From Lactobacillus melliventris (GTDB lineage Bacteria; Bacillota; Bacilli; Lactobacillales; Lactobacillaceae), in assembly GCF_013346935.1 (NCBI RefSeq), contig NZ_JAAEEB010000002.1:124001-188000 (forward strand): a DNA stretch of 64,000 bases, in the 5' to 3' direction. This document shows positions 28,136 through 35,828 of the stretch, piece after piece. Every line of letters starts with the position of its first letter. Position 1 is the stretch's first letter. A program made the translations under genes and the position numbers. The notes beneath the pieces were generated by a model that ran no database searches, was not told the origin of the DNA, and saw only the letters and a list, made by a program, of their open reading frames with translations.

Positions 28136-28777
28136 TTACTTCCACTTTGCAAAATTGCGTTCAATCTTCTTTAGTAAAAATGATGCTATACCAGTCATTA
28201 GTAAATAGATTATCCCGACTATCATTAAAGGAATCAGTGTTACGTCTCTGGCAGTAGCAACATTGCCGGCACGTAAAAGTTCACCTAGACCGATGACATA
28301 AACAAGCGAAGTATCCTTAACCAGGTTGATAACTTCGTTTCCGATTGAGGGTATGACAATTTTACTAACTTGCGGAATTATAATATGTGTCAAAGTTTGC
28401 CAGTAATTTAGCCTCAAAACCTGAGCACTTTCATATTGTCCTATTGGAATTGACTGAAAGCCCCCACGGAAAATTTCTGCGAAATAAGCTGTGTAGTTTA
28501 AGATAAAAGCAAAAAGCGCTGCATCGTAGCGTTGAAAAATTATTCCGACTATGGGTAAGCCATAAAAAATAAAAATTAATTGTAACAAGAGTGGGGTACC
28601 CCGCATAATCCAGATATAAAATTTTAGAATTAACCGTAGAGGCTTAAAATGTGACAGTAAGCCTAAGCTAACTATAATCCCTAAGGGAATAGCAGTAATT
28701 AAAGTCCAAAAGAATAAAATTAATGTCATTTTTGCGCCTGCAAAGAGAGAGGGCATAATTGAAAGGATATAATTCAT
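28136..28777 (-). CDS. Polar amino-acid ABC transporter, permease
   Basis: 213 residues, HisM/GlnP type with about five membrane segments. Typical family stretches are RGTPLLLQLIFIFYGLP, NYTAYFAEIFRGGFQSIP and the EAA-loop region GQYESAQVLRLNYWQT. It is the first gene of the three-gene importer operon; AGGAG precedes the ATG. Confidence 0.94.
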   Translation of the reverse strand: MNYILSIMPSLFAGAKMTLILFFWTLITAIPLGIIVSLGLLSHFKPLRLILKFYIWIMRGTPLLLQLIFIFYGLPIVGIIFQRYDAALFAFILNYTAYFAEIFRGGFQSIPIGQYESAQVLRLNYWQTLTHIIIPQVSKIVIPSIGNEVINLVKDTSLVYVIGLGELLRAGNVATARDVTLIPLMIVGIIYLLMTGIASFLLKKIERNFAKWK

Positions 28778-29086
28778 TTTTTCTCCTTCTTACAAAATTA
28801 ATTTAGTAAGGCGGGTAAATAATTAGCCTAGTCGAGCTAATTAAAGCTGGATAAATTAATTAAAAAAATATGTGAAAAATATATGATTCAATAATAACAT
28901 AGTTTTCTGATTTTTTATTTGAGTAAGTAACAAAATATTTAAATTGTCATCCAGCTATCTAATTGCTACTCCTCACTCTTAGAGCTTTTCCTATAAATTA
29001 AACAGCACTTTAAAATAGTAATAGGCAACATAAAAAGGCCATTAGCACATAGTTCTAATGACCTTTTGATAATAATTTATTTATTG
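28778..29086. other. 309-bp gap with the dGK terminator
   Basis: AT-rich. The only clear element is a hairpin at 29032-29068 (AAAGGCCATTAG pairing with CTAATGACCTTT) that ends in a T-run on the minus strand and terminates the deoxynucleoside kinase operon. The remainder should hold the importer promoter, but I could not pick a convincing one. Confidence 0.7.
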
Positions 29087-29770
29087 TTAATCTATTTGAA
29101 TATTTGTAGGCTTATTCCATGTTTCGGGTAATTTACCCATTTCTTTTAGTTTGGCAACGATTTGATCAAGTACAACTTCTCTAGCCTGCTTATCAGTCAT
29201 AAAGTCTAGTTTGTCACCATCTATCTCCATTTTGGGTGAGTAGTCATACTTTTCATACCAAGGTTTATAGTAGCGTAAAAGCCGCTTATAATAATCTTCC
29301 AGTGTTGCATCATAGCTCAATTGTTCATAAGGTCGACCACGCTTTTGAATTCTTTTAATCATGGTGTCATATGAAACTTTAATATGAACCAGCAAGTCTG
29401 GATTTTTCTTGGGCATATGTTTGAGCTCACTCATCATATTATTAAGCAGTTCGTAATAGGTATCTACTTCTTCACTCGTTGCACGACCAATGTCCGCATT
29501 CATTTGGAAGAAAAGGGCGTCCTCATAGATTGAACGATCAAGAACGTTATTATCATCAGTTAATGCATTCTTGATACTACGAAAACGCGTGTTTAGGAAA
29601 AATACCTGAAGTAAGAATGCGTATTTTTTAGGATCAGCATAAAAAAGTGGCAATACAGGATTGTTATCGACACTCTCATAAAATGGTTTGGTTCCTAAAT
29701 ACTGAGCTAATATACTGGTTAAACTGGATTTACCGGCTCCAATTGGCCCGCTTAAAACAATAACTGTCAT
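29087..29770 (-). CDS. dgk: Deoxyguanosine kinase subunit (dNK family)
   Basis: 227 residues from the ATG at 29770 (a GTG three bases before is also possible). P-loop GPIGAGKSS near residue 8, [11 protein letters not shown] (DRS motif) and the lid [11 protein letters not shown]. It closely resembles the dGK chain of the heterodimeric dGK/dAK of L. acidophilus R-26, which salvages purine deoxynucleosides to 5'-monophosphates. It follows its paralogue after 12 bp. Which paralogue takes dG and which dA is assigned by gene order and length, so it is an inference. Confidence 0.88.
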   Translation of the reverse strand: MTVIVLSGPIGAGKSSLTSILAQYLGTKPFYESVDNNPVLPLFYADPKKYAFLLQVFFLNTRFRSIKNALTDDNNVLDRSIYEDALFFQMNADIGRATSEEVDTYYELLNNMMSELKHMPKKNPDLLVHIKVSYDTMIKRIQKRGRPYEQLSYDATLEDYYKRLLRYYKPWYEKYDYSPKMEIDGDKLDFMTDKQAREVVLDQIVAKLKEMGKLPETWNKPTNIQID

Positions 29771-29782
29771 CACGTTCCTTCT

Positions 29783-30433
29783 CTATTCTAAATTGCCTAT
29801 TGCGTGCAATTTGTCATCAATCTGATTTAAAATTTCTTTTTTAGCATCTTCATCGCAGATAAAATCGTATTTATCCCCGTCGATCTTAATCTTAGGAGAT
29901 GCATCATATTTCTCATACCATGGTTCATAGTACTTAATTAGCCTAGCGTAATAGTCTTTTAAACTAGGATCGGTACTGATTTGCTCAAATGAACGACCCC
30001 GCTTTTTAATGCGTTTAAGCATTGTATCCAGGGAAACATGAATGTAAATTAGTAAATCTGGCTTTTTGCTGGGATTACCTGGGGTATCTTCCATCATGTT
30101 TTCGAGTAAACTGTCGTATATCTTAAATTCAGTAGGGTCAGCTACTTTACTGTCCGCGTTCATTTTGAAAAAGAGTGCATCTTCATAAATTGAACGGTCT
30201 GATACACTATTTTTTTCACGAATTGCCTGGTTGATTTGTGCTAAACGATGGTTAAGCAGATAGATATTAAGCAAAAAAGTATAGCGTTTCATGTCTTGGT
30301 AATATAAAGGAAGAACAGGATTATTATCAACTCCCTCATAAAAGGCTTGTGTACCTAAGTGCTCAGCTAAAATACTAGTTAAACTGGATTTACCGGCTCC
30401 AATTGGCCCACTTAAAACAATAACTTGGATCAC
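29783..30433 (-). CDS. dak: Deoxyadenosine kinase subunit (dNK family)
   Basis: 216 residues, GTG start. P-loop [25 protein letters not shown] and lid [11 protein letters not shown]. Likely the dAK chain of the R-26-type heterodimer. About the first 60 bp, including the GAACGTGAT start region, are nearly identical in DNA to the dgk start, while the rest has diverged much further. That points to recombination between the copies. Together with two purine permeases in this window it supports purine salvage. Confidence 0.88.
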   Translation of the reverse strand: MIQVIVLSGPIGAGKSSLTSILAEHLGTQAFYEGVDNNPVLPLYYQDMKRYTFLLNIYLLNHRLAQINQAIREKNSVSDRSIYEDALFFKMNADSKVADPTEFKIYDSLLENMMEDTPGNPSKKPDLLIYIHVSLDTMLKRIKKRGRSFEQISTDPSLKDYYARLIKYYEPWYEKYDASPKIKIDGDKYDFICDEDAKKEILNQIDDKLHAIGNLE

Positions 30434-30960
30434 GTTCTTTCATAAATACAATATATAGATTCTTATTTAGTTTAATACGAGATATAGTGGTATACAAGCA
30501 AAAAGTAAATTAAAATTTTAATCAAAAAGTCAAGTAATTTTGTATAATACAGAATAAAAAATTAAGTATTCAAGTAAATAATTTATTACAAAATTAGATG
30601 TTACACGTGAAACCAAAAAATCTGACTGATAAATCTTAATTAATTATTTTACTGAGGATTGATGCCGATATCATTCGGTGTTAAGCCCTTTTATTCTGTA
30701 CTTTGATTCTTTCGATTCTGTGATAAATAAAGTAGTCAATAATTGCTCGTTTTGATTGCATTAAGTATAATAAGTGATTTTGCAATTATAGAACGAATTA
30801 TTTTTTAAAGGCTCGAAAAAGTTGCAGTTGATATTTATATACTGCTGCTATGGGAAAATTCTAAGAATGAAAATTAAAAAGAAATTGTTTTAATGTTAAA
30901 AAAGATATAAGATAGTAAGTAAATTATAAAATTATTAGTAAATGATGGGAGTAAGAGGGC
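30434..30960 (+). promoter_or_regulatory. Long leader with parS-like site and promoters
   Basis: Gene-free DNA. TGTTACACGTGAAACC at 30599-30614 matches parS at 15/16. A strong promoter lies at 30743-30771 (TTGCTC, 17 bp, TATAAT) and a second candidate at 30885-30913 (TTGTTT, 17 bp, TAAGAT). Both point to the small ORF at 30961 and the ABC gene. The first would give a leader of about 180 nt. Confidence 0.6.
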
Positions 30961-31086
30961 ATGACTGATATCTTGAAAAGATTTTTATCTTTAGATAGTA
31001 CAACTCCTGCTGTAAGTACCAGTTAAGAGTCTTTTGAAGAAGTAATGCAAAAACCATATTATTCTATTAAACCAAAATCATTTTAG
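30961..31086 (+). pseudogene. Small peptide ORF interrupted by an in-frame TAA
   Basis: ATG 30961 is preceded by GGGAG at 9 nt. It encodes MTDILKRFLSLDSTTPAVSTS and stops at TAA 31024. Reading on in the same frame gives ESFEEVMQKPYYSIKPKSF and a TAG at 31084: 40 sense codons in all. The continuous frame suggests a CAA-to-TAA mutation or a short leader. Just 40 bp later begins an ABC exporter gene, so a secreted peptide or RiPP-like precursor is conceivable. No homologue is recognised. Confidence 0.45.
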
Positions 31087-31126
31087 TATTAACTCTAAAA
31101 ATAGGGATTTAGACAGGAAGTAAATC

Positions 31127-32758
31127 ATGGACGATACTATAACAAAATTTTCGCTTTGGACCTACATTAAACGTAATTCAGGCATGTATGTAATTTTAGC
31201 CATCCTCTATTTTGGGCGGAATTTAGCACAAACTGCTGCCAGCATTTTTAAAGGTAATGCACTTACTGCTTTGACTCAGCACAGTTTAAAGGGCTTTATT
31301 GTTGATACAGGTTTAAACTTGCTTAGCTGGGGCTTTTTCCTGATTTTCTTTTTTTGTAGTTCACGGTATTCCGCTGTAATCATCAAGGCCGTCGATAATT
31401 CCATTAGGAACGCATTAGCCCATATAATTGGTCGCCAAGAGTATGAAGATTTCAACAAGCACACGGAAGCTGATTATGTTTCCTGGTTTACTAACGATAT
31501 TAACCAAATTAATCATGATGGCTTTTTCAGTTTAGAGCAAACATTTAGCAGCGCACTCTTAGGCATTATTGCCAGTGTCATCCTATTTTCTTACCATCCA
31601 CTCTTATTTGTAACCACTTTGGTTTTTGCTGTTGTTATGATTTTATTTCCCCGTCTTTTTAAGAAAAAGTTGGAGGAATTATCGCAAAAACAAAGCAGGC
31701 AAAATGAAGTATTAACGGCAAAAGCAACCGATGCTCTTGAAGGTTTTGTCAATCTGCTTACGCTTGGTCAGCAAAAATTGCTCAATAAAATAGTTCTTGC
31801 GGCATCAGATAAGACTGGACAGGCTCGGGTTAATTACATTACGGAAATGTCATTCTCTAATTCACTGATTAACCTGATAAGTATATCTGCTCAAACTATT
31901 TTAACCGTTGAATCCGGATATCTGGCCTTTCACAACCAACTTCCTATCGGTGCTATTTTAATTGTTGGTTCAATGTCCGGTAACGTTTTTGGCAGCTTGA
32001 CAGAAATCAGTATTGAGCTAACTTCAATTCGGGCAGTTCAACCTATTTTTGACAAATATAATAAATTAGCTAATATGCAGGAAAAAACAGGGGACAAGGA
32101 TGTTGCTCCTTTGACCCAGCAAATTGCATTTAGCGATCTTTCGTTCAGCTACCCCAATAGTGATAGACCGATTTTAACGAATGTTGCTGGCAGCATTAAG
32201 CGAGGCGAACGGGTAGCTATTGTTGGTCCATCAGGCTGCGGTAAGTCGACCCTGGTAAAATTAATTGGTGGTTTATTAACCGGCTACCAAGGATCACTTA
32301 CCTGGGATGACAATGAATACCGTGAGCTTAGTCTGCGATCGCTACATAAGCAGATCGCTTATATTGACCAGTCAGCCTATATTTTTGATGGCAGCCTGCG
32401 TTATAACATCACTTTAGATCGTGAGACAACTGAAGAAGAGCTGAAGACTGCGATTAAACGTGCAGGTTTGGAAAAATTTGTCGCTGACAGCGCCAGCGGG
32501 CTTGACACTATTTTAAAACACGCCGGTAACAACATTTCGGGTGGGCAAAAGCAGCGAATTGCACTGGCAAGGCAGCTGCTGGGTAACCCGCAGGTTATTC
32601 TGGCCGATGAAATTACTTCCGCAATTGATGAAAAGGACGGACAAAAAATCGAACAGAGCTTGCTTAATTTGAACGATATCACTCTAGTCTATATTTCCCA
32701 CCACTTGCGACCTGAAATTAAAAAGCAGTTTGATCAAGTAATCGAATTAGGAAAATAG
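31127..32758 (+). CDS. ABC exporter (fused membrane and ATPase domains)
   Basis: 543 residues: six membrane segments (about 20-300), then an ATPase with Walker A GPSGCGKST, signature ISGGQKQR, Walker B VILADEITSAID and H-loop SHH. It has no N-terminal C39 peptidase domain. A half-transporter, so it works as a dimer. It could export a peptide, drug or lipid. The interrupted peptide ORF directly upstream suggests peptide export, but this is inference. AGGAAG precedes the ATG. Confidence 0.9.
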   Translation: MDDTITKFSLWTYIKRNSGMYVILAILYFGRNLAQTAASIFKGNALTALTQHSLKGFIVDTGLNLLSWGFFLIFFFCSSRYSAVIIKAVDNSIRNALAHIIGRQEYEDFNKHTEADYVSWFTNDINQINHDGFFSLEQTFSSALLGIIASVILFSYHPLLFVTTLVFAVVMILFPRLFKKKLEELSQKQSRQNEVLTAKATDALEGFVNLLTLGQQKLLNKIVLAASDKTGQARVNYITEMSFSNSLINLISISAQTILTVESGYLAFHNQLPIGAILIVGSMSGNVFGSLTEISIELTSIRAVQPIFDKYNKLANMQEKTGDKDVAPLTQQIAFSDLSFSYPNSDRPILTNVAGSIKRGERVAIVGPSGCGKSTLVKLIGGLLTGYQGSLTWDDNEYRELSLRSLHKQIAYIDQSAYIFDGSLRYNITLDRETTEEELKTAIKRAGLEKFVADSASGLDTILKHAGNNISGGQKQRIALARQLLGNPQVILADEITSAIDEKDGQKIEQSLLNLNDITLVYISHHLRPEIKKQFDQVIELGK

Positions 32759-32860
32759 AATGCTGAGTATTTTATTGACCAATTAAATAAGCGGCAAAAT
32801 TGATGGCTTCTTAGGAGATATAATGTTTCCACGCACCGCCTTTTAAATGGAATGATAAAA

Positions 32861-33277
32861 ATGAATGATGAACAATTTTTTAAGTTAAGAAAGATACTAG
32901 ATCTTTTTAAAAAGCAAGCTCCGACAGCTATTATTGAAGAGAATGTAAATAGCGTTGAAAATTATAGGGCAGAATCTGCTGATGAGTATAATAGAGCAAA
33001 AAGATATCTTGGCGAAAATAATAACTCGTTTAAATCCTTTCATGTAAGTGTGGATTCAGCAAAAGATTTCTTGTGTTTATTGAATTTGCTGGGTGCAATA
33101 CATGCAAATTTTAATATACGTTCAAAGCCTTTTATAATAGAAGGAGAAGAAAATAGTAAGTCGCTAAAAAAAGAGAACGACTATTTTAACAATTGGATGG
33201 AGTGTTTTTCAAACTATGAATTTATGATAGTTAATTTCGATGAAACTGCTTTAGACCAGGATCAATATTACGGTTAA
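32861..33277 (+). CDS. Hypothetical protein downstream of the ABC exporter
   Basis: 138 residues, not recognised; charged and AT-rich, no signal peptide or membrane segment. I start at ATG 32861 (MNDEQFFKLRKILD) with GGAATG 8 nt upstream; ATG 32852 lacks spacing. A helical start is followed by KSFHVSVDSAKDFLCLLNLLG and an acidic end. Just before it, at 32823, a TAGGAGA site precedes a seven-codon ORF (MFPRTAF). Position after an exporter allows an immunity or accessory role, without evidence. Confidence 0.6.
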   Translation: MNDEQFFKLRKILDLFKKQAPTAIIEENVNSVENYRAESADEYNRAKRYLGENNNSFKSFHVSVDSAKDFLCLLNLLGAIHANFNIRSKPFIIEGEENSKSLKKENDYFNNWMECFSNYEFMIVNFDETALDQDQYYG

Positions 33278-33313
33278 TTTCATTAATTCATAAAAGGCAG
33301 TAGAGTTATGAAA

Positions 33314-33472
33314 TGACCCCCAAATTTAGGACAAATTTGGAGGCTATTTTTATGACTAAATTATCTAAACAAGATAAAATTAAAATCAAACTAAAAGGAC
33401 TAACTCCGATTGAATATCGGCAATTAGTCCATAGTTAACAACTAATAAAGTGTCCAAATTTTAGGGTTAACA
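33314..33472 (+). mobile_element. Miniature IS3-family element with internal deletion
   Basis: About 160 bp bounded by imperfect inverted ends: TGACCCCCAAATTTAGGACA on the left and, reversed, AACCCTAAAATTTGGACAC on the right. Inside, one 28-codon ORF (33352-33438) starts like IS3 OrfA (MTKLSKQDKIKI) and continues directly into what looks like the end of OrfB (KGLTPIEYRQLV). So the middle of the IS is gone but both ends remain, making it a possible substrate for a complete relative acting in trans. Confidence 0.7.
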
Positions 33473-33488
33473 TCAAAAATTATGCTTA

Positions 33489-34010
33489 TTATTTAACTCT
33501 AGATTCTTTAGATTCTTTCTTTTTTTCCTCAACTTTATCTTGAGCTTTGTCTTTTTGATCGCTGATTTTATCCTTAGTGTCATTAGCAGCACCGGTGATA
33601 CGGTCCTGTAAGCTGACAGAATCTTTTTCATGCTGCTCTTTAGTTTTAATGTCAACTACTGTAACGTTGACTTCAACTGTATCAAGACCGGTCATTTCTT
33701 TGACTTTTTCTTGGATCTTTTCTTTAATTTGATCATATAGCTTGGTAATGTCTACGCCATATTCTGCAACGATCTCAATATCAACGGCTACCTGCTTTTT
33801 GCCTACTTCAACATTTACGCCTGAAGTGACGTCATCGCTATTAACAATTTTATCGGCAATATTTGAGAAAAAGCCGCCGTTAACTGTTAAAAGACCTTTA
33901 ATGTCAGATAAGGCAATACCCACGATTTTTTGAATTACCTTTGAATCATATTTTAAATCGCCTTTAACTTCAGGCTTTGAACTACTTTGATTTGAACTTG
34001 ATTGTACCAT
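33489..34010 (-). CDS. asp23: Asp23/Gls24-family envelope stress protein
   Basis: 173 residues. The Asp23 core (about 20-130: KYDSKVIQKIVGIALSDIKG...VDIEIVAEYGVDI) is followed by a long, highly charged Lys/Glu/Asp tail (KDKISDQKDKAQDKVEEKKK) that is probably helical. In staphylococci Asp23 sits at the membrane by binding AmaP. Here amaP and a DUF2273 gene lie just upstream on the same strand, matching the usual trio. GGAG precedes the ATG. Confidence 0.9.
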   Translation of the reverse strand: MVQSSSNQSSSKPEVKGDLKYDSKVIQKIVGIALSDIKGLLTVNGGFFSNIADKIVNSDDVTSGVNVEVGKKQVAVDIEIVAEYGVDITKLYDQIKEKIQEKVKEMTGLDTVEVNVTVVDIKTKEQHEKDSVSLQDRITGAANDTKDKISDQKDKAQDKVEEKKKESKESRVK

Positions 34011-34033
34011 ATTGTATATACTCCTTATATAAA

Positions 34034-34216
34034 TTATTTATTCTGCAACATTTTTTTGAATACCGGCCAGTAATGACCAACTAAAAAGCCGCAGACTAAC
34101 ATTACGATGACGAAAATAGTTTTGAAAAATCCCAGTATCAAAAAGCAAAATGCCAGTAACACGCCAATTACGGCACCGCTTATTTCTGGGAGGTATTTTT
34201 TATATTCTTCTTTCAT
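34034..34216 (-). CDS. DUF2273 small membrane protein
   Basis: 60 residues with two membrane segments: GAVIGVLLAFCFLILGFF and KTIFVIVMLVCGFLVGHYW, then a short basic end. The DUF2273 pattern and its place between amaP and asp23 support the assignment. Role probably in the Asp23-AmaP membrane assembly. GGAGG lies before the ATG. Confidence 0.85.
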   Translation of the reverse strand: MKEEYKKYLPEISGAVIGVLLAFCFLILGFFKTIFVIVMLVCGFLVGHYWPVFKKMLQNK

Positions 34217-34227
34217 TTTGACCTCCT

Positions 34228-34782
34228 TTATTGAACGCGCCTTTCAGGTTTATCTCCTTTGTGATAATTGATAAACTTGATGTTAATTTTTGGTTTTTGC
34301 TCAATTCCTAGCAATTGCTTCAGATTCTTTTTTAATTCTTCAAGATAGTCGTTAAGCAGGGCAGCAATGTTTTCACCAGGACCCAAGTCGCCGGCGATTT
34401 TAATTTTAATTCGGCGTTTTGTTAACTTGGAACTAACCTTTGCATTATTTAAATAAGGTAAATCGGCAAGTGAATTCATTACATAGCCATTAATGGCCTT
34501 GGAAGTAATCTTAACTTGACCATCACTTTTATGAATTAAATTAAAGTTTCTTTGGACTGGCCAAAATAGGATGACAATTAAACTAACAATTAGTATTATA
34601 AAAACAATTATACTAATACCAATTAAATACCAGGCAAATATCGGGTTAAGAGTACCTAAATGAGGCAATTTAATCTTTAAATACTTTTGCCAAAAACTAC
34701 TGGTTTCCCATATTAAGTAACAAGGCACAGGTAATAGTAATAACATGCCTAATACCAATAGCCACTTTTTACTCCTCTTCAA
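34228..34782 (-). CDS. amaP: Alkaline-shock response membrane anchor AmaP
   Basis: 184 residues: N-terminal membrane segment (7-24), a second one (about 50-74), then a cytoplasmic domain distantly like Asp23 (KITSKAINGYVMNSLADLPYLNNAKV). It anchors Asp23 in S. aureus. First gene of the three-gene operon; stops 11 bp before the DUF2273 gene. Confidence 0.85.
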   Translation of the reverse strand: MKRSKKWLLVLGMLLLLPVPCYLIWETSSFWQKYLKIKLPHLGTLNPIFAWYLIGISIIVFIILIVSLIVILFWPVQRNFNLIHKSDGQVKITSKAINGYVMNSLADLPYLNNAKVSSKLTKRRIKIKIAGDLGPGENIAALLNDYLEELKKNLKQLLGIEQKPKINIKFINYHKGDKPERRVQ

Positions 34783-34888
34783 CTTATCACCATCCTCTCA
34801 GGGTTCATCTTAATAATAATACTGATTATTTTAACAGACTAATAATATGCATCATATGTATACAATAACAGTTCGCAAAATTGCACAC

Positions 34889-34922
34889 AAAAAGAGCGGT
34901 GTTTTAATGCACCGCCCTTTTT
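34889..34922 (-). terminator. Terminator of nagB
   Basis: GCGGTG-TTTTAATG-CACCGC flanked by AAAAAG/CTTTTT; 17 bp after the nagB stop on the minus strand. Confidence 0.88.
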
Positions 34923-34939
34923 AGCTTAATATCAGTTAA

Positions 34940-35665
34940 TTACTTATTGTATGTTGAACTTAATTTACTTGCTGCAGCTTGGTCAACAATAAGAGTGACA
35001 TTTTGATGTTGTTGCAAAACTGAAGCTGGTACGTCTTCTGTTACTGGACCTTCAACCATCTTTTGTACAGCATCAGCCTTATTATCGCCAAAAGCCATAA
35101 TTACTATTTCTTTGGCAGACATTATATTTGCAATGCCCATGCAGATAGCTGATTTAGGGACTTCGTCAATGTTATTGAAGAAGCGAGAATTAGCTTTAAT
35201 GGTATTCTCTGTTAGTTGTACTTCGTGGGTAATAGAATCAAATGAAGTTCCAGGCTCATTAAAAGCAATGTGACCGTTTTGTCCTAATCCTAATAATTGA
35301 AGATCAATTGGATTTTCTGCAATTATTCTGTTGTAGTCAGCTGAAGCACCTTCTGGATCCTTAATGGCTTTGATTCCATCAGGAACATAAGAGTGTTTAA
35401 AAGGCTTTTTATCAAACAAGTTTTTTTGCATAAAATAATGATAACTTTGGTCATTATCGGGAGTTAAGCCAACATATTCATCAAGGTTAATACTAATTAA
35501 ATTGCTGTTATCCAAATCACTTTCGGTCCATTGCTGGTATAAAGTAACAGGAGTTGAGCCGGTTGCCAAACCGATTACCTTAGTGCCATTAGCAATACTA
35601 TCTTTAAATAAGTCAAAAGCCTTCCTACTGCCACTGGCTTTATCTTCTGTGATAATAATTTTCAT
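34940..35665 (-). CDS. nagB: Glucosamine-6-phosphate deaminase
   Basis: Converts glucosamine 6-phosphate to fructose 6-phosphate and ammonia, linking amino sugars to glycolysis. 241 residues, the short Gram-positive form. Motifs: [15 protein letters not shown] (about 35-49), [10 protein letters not shown], and the catalytic [14 protein letters not shown]. Monocistronic: its own promoter with an operator in the spacer and its own terminator. nagA is not in the window. Confidence 0.96.
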   Translation of the reverse strand: MKIIITEDKASGSRKAFDLFKDSIANGTKVIGLATGSTPVTLYQQWTESDLDNSNLISINLDEYVGLTPDNDQSYHYFMQKNLFDKKPFKHSYVPDGIKAIKDPEGASADYNRIIAENPIDLQLLGLGQNGHIAFNEPGTSFDSITHEVQLTENTIKANSRFFNNIDEVPKSAICMGIANIMSAKEIVIMAFGDNKADAVQKMVEGPVTEDVPASVLQQHQNVTLIVDQAAASKLSSTYNK

Positions 35666-35696
35666 TTTTATTTACGCCTCCATATTAGTTAAGTTA

Positions 35697-35726
35697 ATTA
35701 TAAATTGGTATATTCCAATTTGTCAA
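35697..35726 (-). promoter_or_regulatory. nagB promoter with NagR-type operator in the spacer
   Basis: On the minus strand -35 TTGACA (35721-35726) and -10 TATAAT (35697-35702) are both perfect, 18 bp apart. The spacer is filled by ATTGGAATATACCAAT (35704-35719), a palindrome like the dre sites of NagR/YvoA-type GntR repressors. Binding there would block RNA polymerase; amino-sugar phosphates would relieve it (inference from the family). Confidence 0.75.
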
Positions 35727-35763
35727 CAGGATGCGACAATAGATATTACTTTAAAATTATGCA

Positions 35764-35815
35764 AAAAAGAGCTTACCTATATTTGTTTCACATGTAACAA
35801 ATATTAGGTAAACTC
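35764..35815 (-). terminator. Terminator of the MacB-like gene, containing a parS-like loop
   Basis: Large stem: AGAG-TTACCTA-ATTTGTT against AACAAAT-TAGGTAA-CTCT, T-run on the minus strand. The top of the hairpin contains TGTTTCACATGTAACA (35784-35799), 14/16 to parS; the hairpin itself explains the palindrome, so the parS reading is weak. Confidence 0.8.
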
Positions 35816-35828
35816 TAAAATGCTGTTT

